In this document: in pieces, positions 57,326 through 64,000 of the stretch
Position numbering within the stretch: the stretch's first letter is position 1
Layout: every line of letters starts with the position of its first letter
Source of the DNA: Liolophura sinensis
Lineage: Eukaryota; Mollusca; Polyplacophora; Chitonida; Chitonidae
NCBI RefSeq assembly: GCF_032854445.1
Contig: NC_088295.1
Coordinates: forward strand, 70,768,028 to 70,832,027
Length of the DNA stretch: 64,000 bases
Direction of reading: 5' to 3'
Made by a program: the position numbers and the translations under genes
Notes under the pieces: model-generated
Told to the model about the DNA's origin: nothing
The model's input: the letters and a program-made list of their open reading frames with translations, nothing else
Databases searched by the model: none

Positions 57326-59363
57326 TGTAAAACAATGAAGGCTTCTGACAATAAATGGTTTCCACATAACGTCTTTGGCGTTGACAAATCAAACGGATTT
57401 GTAATCTTCAGATGAAATTCTTCGCAAACCATTACATGCATGGAGCTGTTAGATCTTTCTGGAGATAAAACGTTTCAAACATTTAAACTACAGCGGCAAA
57501 CCTGTTGGTAAGGAAACAGAGAGATGCTGGATGTTAATATAATAAATAATCTCTAAATCAACAGAAGACAATGTGTTTATTGTATTTCGCGAATTAATAA
57601 GAGCCCGGATACATGTATATTCTAATCTGTTTTGGCAACAAAAATAGGTATTTTTTTTTTCGAGTTAATAGTTTGAATACTTGTCATAGTAATTTAATCG
57701 TGTACATTCTAAAGTGAGAGTTGAACTGTGTATAAACTGAGAAAGAATATAATTAGTGTGTGTCACACGCAAACTATCACGCTTATATTGCGTCATTGTT
57801 GTAAGTCACACGATCTTGAGCTCTTTCCTGTACTGGTGTCTTACATTAGTATGTCCACTACTAAGGGTATGTAGTCCAAAACCAGACTGGCACATTTCTG
57901 TTCTATATAGTGCATGTAATCTGCTCACAAAGCTGCAAACCCCGGTGTGCTGTACATAGTAATTTGACCAGCCACAGATGTTGGCTAAGGTGTCACGAAA
58001 GGTTCGGTTGCACGTTCTACTGCCTCAAAAATGCGATCTTTGGTCATCTGGGATTCATATGCAGTGGAATTCTTTCCATATATGCTGTTATAGCTGTTGG
58101 TCGACCCGACGATATATGGATTGTTGTGATAGACACATCCTGCTGGGTTATGTGCAGGGCAGGGGTGGGCGTTACCTCATAAATCCCAGCGACAGCAACT
58201 AGCTGACCTGTCTTCTATATTACAATGCCTTACCCTACTCCATTGAATGGAAAAGAAATTGTGGAAAATTGACATTAATTAATTTAAAAATTCGCTGATT
58301 TTAGTTTTGGGACAAAGAACACAGCATCCCCAAGAAGGTCGATACACTGAAAGGGTAGACAGTGTCCTCATTAGACATTTTATTGGAGAACGTAAAATTA
58401 CTACATCGTACACAGAGACAATATGTGTGGATTCTGAGAGTAGATTCTGAATCTTCTATACATCCCAACAGGCTCTCTCATCATAGATGCTGAAGCAAAG
58501 CAAATGATTTATTTATGGTTGTTTGAGGATTTACTCCGCACTTAAAGAGTACTTCACGTCGGAGGAAAAATGACAGAGCCCTTTCACCTGAACAAAAGTA
58601 CCCCGAATTCATATACTGTTTGCAGTGAAAGAATTACAATACAATAGAATGATGCCTCAAAGTACAATAGTATTCAAGCAGAATGAGGTCGCAGCATCAA
58701 CAATATATACGTTACTACCGCCTTGTATGTGTGTAACGATTTCCTTCTCCATGAAATGATAGATATGACATACTTTCTGATGCATTTAGGCAAATATAAA
58801 CCCTGCTACTTTCTTTCTTGGAAGACTTTAACCACTGCTAAAACCACCATCGGCATGTGGCCAATGCAGTAAAGTAGTGTCACAGATCAAGTTGATATAC
58901 AAAATGTAGACACAGCAATCTGGGTGTGGGAATGGCGTGGGTGCGTAAGCGCTGCAGTATATCTGCAGGCAAGGCCTTAAAACAAATGTTATATGGAAAT
59001 AGCTTGACTCATGCTATACAGGTGGTGACCACGCACGTCTGTGACGACACTGAACCATACATGGGCCGAGATGCTGGGACGATCCATGGATACTCAGTCA
59101 CTATGCCTATGGCAGAAAGACGGATATATGATCTAGCTATGGTTTTCTAAACCGTGACGTATCATATGCAGAACATGTAGGTTTTATAGGCCCATGACTG
59201 TAGTAATAGGCTATGAAGATCTTATTTGCCGTGGATTAATTTAACAGCATTTTGGACTGTTATACGTTGGCAATACTGTTAGGGAAAAGCGGCAATAAGC
59301 AGTTTATAATGAATAAAATCTATTAAAAATGTATCAACACGTGGATTTACTTCATATATGAGT

Positions 59364-59455
59364 CATTATAATGTCGACCGCCGTCGTATAGGAATAAGTG
59401 AAATATTCTTCCACACAACATGCGTAAACCTCCAATCATGTAGATTAATAAATCA
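59364..59455 (+). mobile_element. Family 1 SINE, 3' fragment
   Basis: CGACCGCCGTCGTATAGG and GTGAAATATTCTT are followed by a diverged tail ending AATAAATCAAAT. Confidence 0.5.
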
Positions 59456-60981
59456 AATATAAGTCTACATGTATATAGGCCTGACGGAAACTTTACTGCA
59501 TAGACCTCTGTATTTTTCAGTCTCTCTGCGTAGCTTATCTTTTCCCACCCAAAGTGAAATTTTCAAATATTAGCATGGATTGTAATTTGATGTCTTTATG
59601 TGCATAAAATATAGATCATTGGGGTGGTGTCGACTGCGTTGCATGGAAGAGAAGCCAGAAATATAATTAGTGGAAGGGGGATAATTCAACACAAATAACA
59701 TAACGATGTAGAGTAACTGCCCTTGAAAAGGAATTCCCTGGGTAAAATATTTCTTTGGCTCTCATTTATACATTAAATATATTTGTATATTTATGATCAA
59801 TTCAGTGAAATTTGTCTCTTTAAATACAGTAAAGAAATACTGTAATACTGTAATGTGTTCAGAGAAGTATATTCATATGATGGTTTCAAGGTCTAATCGG
59901 AGAAAGCTATCACAACTCAATGTGCATTTTGAACTCAAAAATCTAGCAGTCTGCGAGTGTAAAGTGGCAAAGATCTCATTCTCGGATAACTCCCGAGCAT
60001 TGAAATGGTAAGTAGCACGTGTAACAGCTCCATGTAAGGCACAAGTATATGTAGGCCATAAAAGTATGGGACTTGATATTGTATAAAAATTTCATTAGTA
60101 ATTGCATTTCATTGTGCATGACAATTTTGGATAGTACCTAATGAAATATTAATCGACAGGTTACGGACGTGTCCCGAGGGTAAATGCACTAATTGCACCG
60201 GTTTCCTAGGAAGCGTGTGTTTAGGCCAAAGTGGTCCTAATGATCAGTTTGTTGCAAGATATCTCAATGTTTCTTTGGCCTACTGACACCACACGCTACA
60301 CATCGTGGAGAACAATTTGTACAACAAAAGTTCATGAGGTACCTTCTTCATACATTGGGGAAAGTTGCTTTTAAAACACACTGCCACTTCCTCCAATGCT
60401 ATATATAGGAGCCTAGTTGTGACGTCACTAAGTATGAATATGACGTGAGCGCTAGGCAACAACGTTATGACGTCATCCCATTGTCACATTACATCGAAGC
60501 ATCGTAATCTTTCAAGACGGTTACTGGCTCAATTTTCTGAGAGAAAACCTAGATTTTGGACAACATACGAGCTTAAACATGAAGACACAGTAACTTTACA
60601 CAAACGTGTTCTATTCAACCGTGAGTTTTTGTTTCACTGCTGTGGCGAAAAGAAAAACATCCACGAAATCTGCAAACAGGAAATTACAAGGGAGCGCACA
60701 ATCATACATAAACATGTCAGTTTATCGTTTGTGGTTTAACATGCTGTGTTTAATGGGATTTGTTTGAGAATGAATCACCGTTGCCGTGTAAGGGGAGGGG
60801 GAGGGGGAGTGCGGAAAGTTGTTAAACTGTTCAGGGAAGAATCCGTTCCCTTTTGTTAAACATATACAGTACCTTAGCTACATTTATGGTTGTGTGAATG
60901 TTCAACGCACATGAAATATAACGGGAATTTAAAGCTCATACTGAACTTCATGTTCTACTGATTTATTCACCCTTTCATCCA

Positions 60982-61238
60982 GGGGCCTTCGTGGCTCAGT
61001 TGGTTAGCCCGCTAGAGCAGCGTAATGCCCCAGGAGCCTCTCCAATCCGGCCACTGTGCGTTCAAGTCGAGGTCATGCTGGCTTCCTCTCTTACGTGGGA
61101 AGGTCCTTCAGTATTCTGCGGATGGTCGTGGGTTTCCCCCGGGCTCTGCCCGGTTTCCACCCACCATAATGCTTGCCGCCGTTGTATAAGTGAAATATTC
61201 TTGAGTACGGCCTAAAACACCAATCAAATAAATAAATA
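60982..61238 (+). mobile_element. Full-length tRNA-derived SINE (family 1)
   Basis: The tRNA-like head has an A box (GTGGCTCAGTTGGTTAGCCC) and a B box (GCGTTCAAGTC). The body contains GGTCGTGGGTTTCCCCCGGG, and the 3' end is TAAAACACCAATCAAATAAA followed by an AAAT tail. It is the best copy in the window and serves as reference for the others. I associate this family with bivalve and other mollusc genomes. Confidence 0.85.
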
Positions 61239-61639
61239 CTCTCTCATCGGCTTTGGTAAAACATTTTGTATGGGATATATGAAACTGCGACGTGTTTGTA
61301 TATACAGAATTGTACTATAACTCATGTGGTTGATTTTTTTTGTTCATGAAAAAATCACATCCATGTTTTATTTTTAAAATTTGGTTTTATTTAATTCATT
61401 TGTATTTATTCTTTCCTATTTAAATGCGCTTACTCAAAACAATTCTTTTTAGCATTTCCTAAAATTGCTTCAACTATTCTCGGAAGAAATGCATAACTTT
61501 CGTTAAAAAATCATCATGTTTACTGTTAGTGTGTTTTTATGACCTCAAAGGTTTGATTTTGAGAAGAGCTACCTGAGTTGGAGTCATGTTATTATACACC
61601 CGGATGTGCTCGTCCGCAAGTTCAAACACAGTGACTGGA

Positions 61640-61859
61640 GTGAGACAGCTTAACGCAGCACATCTGAGATGGCTCCGTAGCCTCTCACCAATGTGGTCGC
61701 TATGAGTTCAAACCTAGTTCATGCTGGCTTTTTCTCCGGCCGTAAGTGGGAAGGCCTGTCAGCAACCTGCGGATAGTCGTGGGTTTTCCAGGGGCTCTGC
61801 CCGGTTTCCTCTCACCATAATGCTGGCCGCCGTGGTATAAGTTAAAATAAATAAATAAA
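61640..61859 (+). mobile_element. Family 1 SINE
   Basis: Head with a degenerate A box, then TGAGTTCAAACC, GATAGTCGTGGGTTTTCC and CATAATGCTGGCCGCC, ending in an AAATAAATAAATAAAAT tail. Confidence 0.78.
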
Positions 61860-62018
61860 ATATTTGAGAAGGAAAAAATATTAACTTTGAACGAACTTTT
61901 TTTCTTAACATTATTTCTGTTACTCATCCATAGAGAGTTCAAAACATAACCACGCTAAGTATACTGTCTCCACATTGTGTTCATAGACCTTTATAACTCT
62001 ATGTCTTTCACTTTTCAG

Positions 62019-62176
62019 ACGGTGAAATGGGCTATTCCATTTTCAGTCAACTGGACTTGATCATACGGGACGCAAAATTAGTCAAAGAGGTGATCGCTGC
62101 AGACAGCAAGATTACCAGTCACGTGGCCTGCATGGAGGCAACCAAGCGTGGGAAACCAATTCAGACTGAGTTCTGA
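62019..62176 (+). other. Candidate terminal coding exon on the plus strand
   Basis: A strong acceptor (CTTTCACTTTTCAG) is followed by a frame beginning with two bases of a split codon, then GEMGYSIFSQLDLIIRD and on to EATKRGKPIQTEF and a TGA (51 codons plus stop). The composition is protein-like and unlike the surrounding repeats. I do not recognise the family and cannot find a matching upstream exon in the window. Confidence 0.28.
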
Positions 62177-62331
62177 TTTTGTTATAATGGATTCTAACTG
62201 TAGAGAGTAAGATAGGTCTGCATGTGGAGAAGTATCGAAATTATTTTATGCTTGAAGCTTTTGGTCCATGACCAAATTTTAACTCAGCTTGTTAGTCAAC
62301 AATGCTTCTACATACTTCAAATTGTTTACCT

Positions 62332-62480
62332 CTTTATTTATTTACTTATTTGATTGATACTCAAGAATATTTCACTTATACGACGGCGACCGGAATTATG
62401 GTGGAAGGAAACAGTGCAGAGCCCGGAGGAAACTCACGACCATCCATAGGATGGCGCCAGGCCTTCCCGCGTACGAATAG
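62332..62480 (-). mobile_element. Family 1 SINE, 5'-truncated
   Basis: Tail TTTATTTATTTACTTATTTG, then CTCAAGAATATTTCACTTAT and CTCACGACCATCC. It stops near 62480. Confidence 0.72.
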
Positions 62481-63135
62481 GTATCTGACAGGGTGGCCAA
62501 CAAACCCTACTGCCTGTCTAACATATACATGTATCTGTGACTTCACATCGTTGTAATACATACCCTATCTTTCGAGAACAAACGCTGTAGCTCACACATA
62601 CATATGTATGTGTGACCTCAAATGACAATGTCTCATTTTAATAAATACTATTATATTTTGCGAACAAACGCTATAACTGCCTAATCTTACGTATGCATGT
62701 AACTGTGCTTTCCTTGTTCCATCAATCCAACGGTCACATAAAGGACTTGGTAAGAACCAGAAACGTTTTCTGGAAGCGGTCATAATGAAGCTCCGAGGGT
62801 TGGTCATATCGATTTTAGGCAGGTGGGTGTGAAGGGCCGATTATCTCTATATAACCCTTATCCATGCGAACCGGAATGTTGTTTCTCGTGGCACTTAAGA
62901 GATTTTGTTTTTCCTTAGTGTGATATGCAAAGAGCGGATATCAAAGTTATAGCCACGTACAACATTTATGACCCGTCTTGGTAAATTAGGTTGTATAGAA
63001 ATGATTCCGTTGCCCTTGCACAATTTAACTTGGTCTACCCAAGACAAAACATTTACACGTTTGACAATTTTTAGCACGTGTGATGTTGATTCCATCCCTA
63101 TACCCTTTCTAACTTAAATCTACTTGCATTTTCAG

Positions 63136-63648
63136 ACCACATCAAAACAACAAAGACTGTAATGCAAATAAATGACAAATGGTAAGTTTTTCCATTAATT
63201 GTGCAGAAATATGGCTAACATAAGGAGCTTATTTGACTGACAACTCGCTTAGTAACATTTAAGCCTCCTCGATGTATTTGCAGCTGTTTCATTGGCACAA
63301 TTCTAAACTAAGGGTCAGGATGATTCTGTTTCTACTGTCAGTTCTGGTAGTTGTAATCCTCTGATTGGCTGGTGTAATTACTGGTTTGTTTAATCATAAT
63401 TCCGCATGGAAACTATCAGAGAAATGAATAACATGCTATCAGTTAACATCTTTATAATTATGTGTGTGTGTGATTTCTTCCACAGCGATCCTTTGACAAA
63501 AGCCAAGAAGTCCCATTGCTTTAATTTGTTGGAATACGACACGGTCTCCGACAGAATTGACCCAGATCCAACGAAACTGTGCCCGGTTTCCACACACCAT
63601 AATACTGGCCGCCGTCGTATAAGAGAGATATTCTTGAATACAGTGTAA
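63136..63648 (+). other. Two candidate plus-strand exons, the last running into a SINE
   Basis: Exon 63136-63181 (TTTTCAG acceptor, ATG|GTAAGT donor) reads HIKTTKTVMQINDK in the phase that also opens the 62019 candidate. Exon 63486-63648 (CCACAG acceptor) completes a Cys codon and reads CDPLTKAKKSHCFNLL, then EYDTVSDRIDPDPTK. The final 24 codons before TAA come from a SINE (63577-63671). The family is not recognised. The frames could be chance. Confidence 0.25.
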
Positions 63649-63671
63649 AACACCAATCAAATAAATAAATG
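63577..63671 (+). mobile_element. Family 1 SINE, 3' fragment
   Basis: TGCCCGGTTTCCACACACCA through CCGCCGTCGTATAAGAGAGA to CACCAATCAAATAAATAAAT. It forms the end of a candidate plus-strand exon. Confidence 0.75.
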
Positions 63672-64000
63672 ATACAAAAAACGAAAGTAAGATCTAGCGA
63701 GTCGATTTATCCGTATACCAGTAGTTATAATTCCATGTACTTTGTCATTATTTCCTGTTTATTAATATCTAGTTATATATATAGATACTAATTGAGGTAT
63801 GCATTCTAGACTTGTAAGCATGTATCTGTACGTTAGAGCGGGCAGTATAAAAAACTCTAATATATATAAGCAGAAATTATGATCACTATTCTTTTTCATT
63901 AGATTGGTTTATTATAGTTTTACGCGTATGTTGAGGGATTTACATATACATATTACAATGACCGGATCATCTGTGAAATATCCTGGCACAAAGAATTAAT

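Larger units (their letters stand above)
49330..61990. other. Upstream intergenic region, SINE-rich
   Basis: No gene can be supported here. Open frames such as 57910-58182 (+), 60467-60739 (+) and 54353-54646 (-) lack recognisable domains or start context. The content I can name is SINE copies and fragments (listed separately), a poly-C tract at 51277-51298 and T-rich runs near 55024-55065. Confidence 0.55.

Noticed and set aside
59793-60011. Plus-strand frame ending in a GTAAGT donor as an exon of the 62 kb candidate
   Set aside because: Its donor phase does not join the 62019 or 63136 exons without a stop; only 63486 would fit in phase. There is no convincing acceptor and no recognisable domain.
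60982-61090. Possible tRNA gene (A-box and B-box present)
   Set aside because: No complete cloverleaf or acceptor stem. The sequence continues into a SINE body and tail found in many copies.

Overview
The window comes from an animal nuclear genome, most likely a mollusc and probably a bivalve. It is AT-rich and intron-rich, it carries tRNA-derived SINEs of a type I associate with bivalves, and it holds two fibrillar procollagen genes of the clade A (VWC-containing) type. Both genes are on the minus strand, head to tail. Almost every small exon is a block of Gly-X-Y codons that starts with a whole Gly codon and is flanked by AG acceptor and GT donor sites.

Gene B (49087 down to 27757) is complete. 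I reconstruct 48 coding exons and 4548 nt, giving 1515 residues: signal peptide, VWC domain, a Ser/Gly-rich block in the N-propeptide, N-telopeptide, an uninterrupted triple helix of 338 Gly-X-Y triplets, C-telopeptide with an RGD at the likely C-proteinase site, and a COLFI C-propeptide ending GPVCFR. Gene A (16984 down to 65, running off the left edge) has the signal peptide, a VWC exon, short linker exons, a minor collagenous segment, an N-telopeptide and the first 212 triplets of the main helix. From the second helix exon onward, 21 consecutive exon sizes are the same in the two genes, so they are tandem duplicates. The first exon, a 5'UTR hairpin and the core promoter are also conserved between them. 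The N-propeptides have diverged: gene A has a short collagen helix where gene B has a Ser/Gly-rich low-complexity exon.

Layout: 1-16984 gene A coding region with several intronic minisatellites; 16985-17180 its 5'UTR and promoter; 17180-27330 intergenic, with SINEs and no gene I can support; 27334-49087 gene B; 49088-49320 its 5'UTR and promoter; 49330-64000 upstream intergenic DNA rich in SINE copies, with three weak plus-strand candidate exons near 62-63.6 kb.

Points most worth a second look: the shared 5'UTR stem-loop just before the start codon; the absence from gene B's C-propeptide of both cysteines (C2 and C3) used for interchain disulfides in vertebrate procollagens; the KGH cross-link lysine pair spaced 843 residues apart, the vertebrate spacing; the Ser/Gly exon; two mutually compensating one-base frame breaks in gene A's VWC exon; and minisatellites that have copied splice-site sequence.
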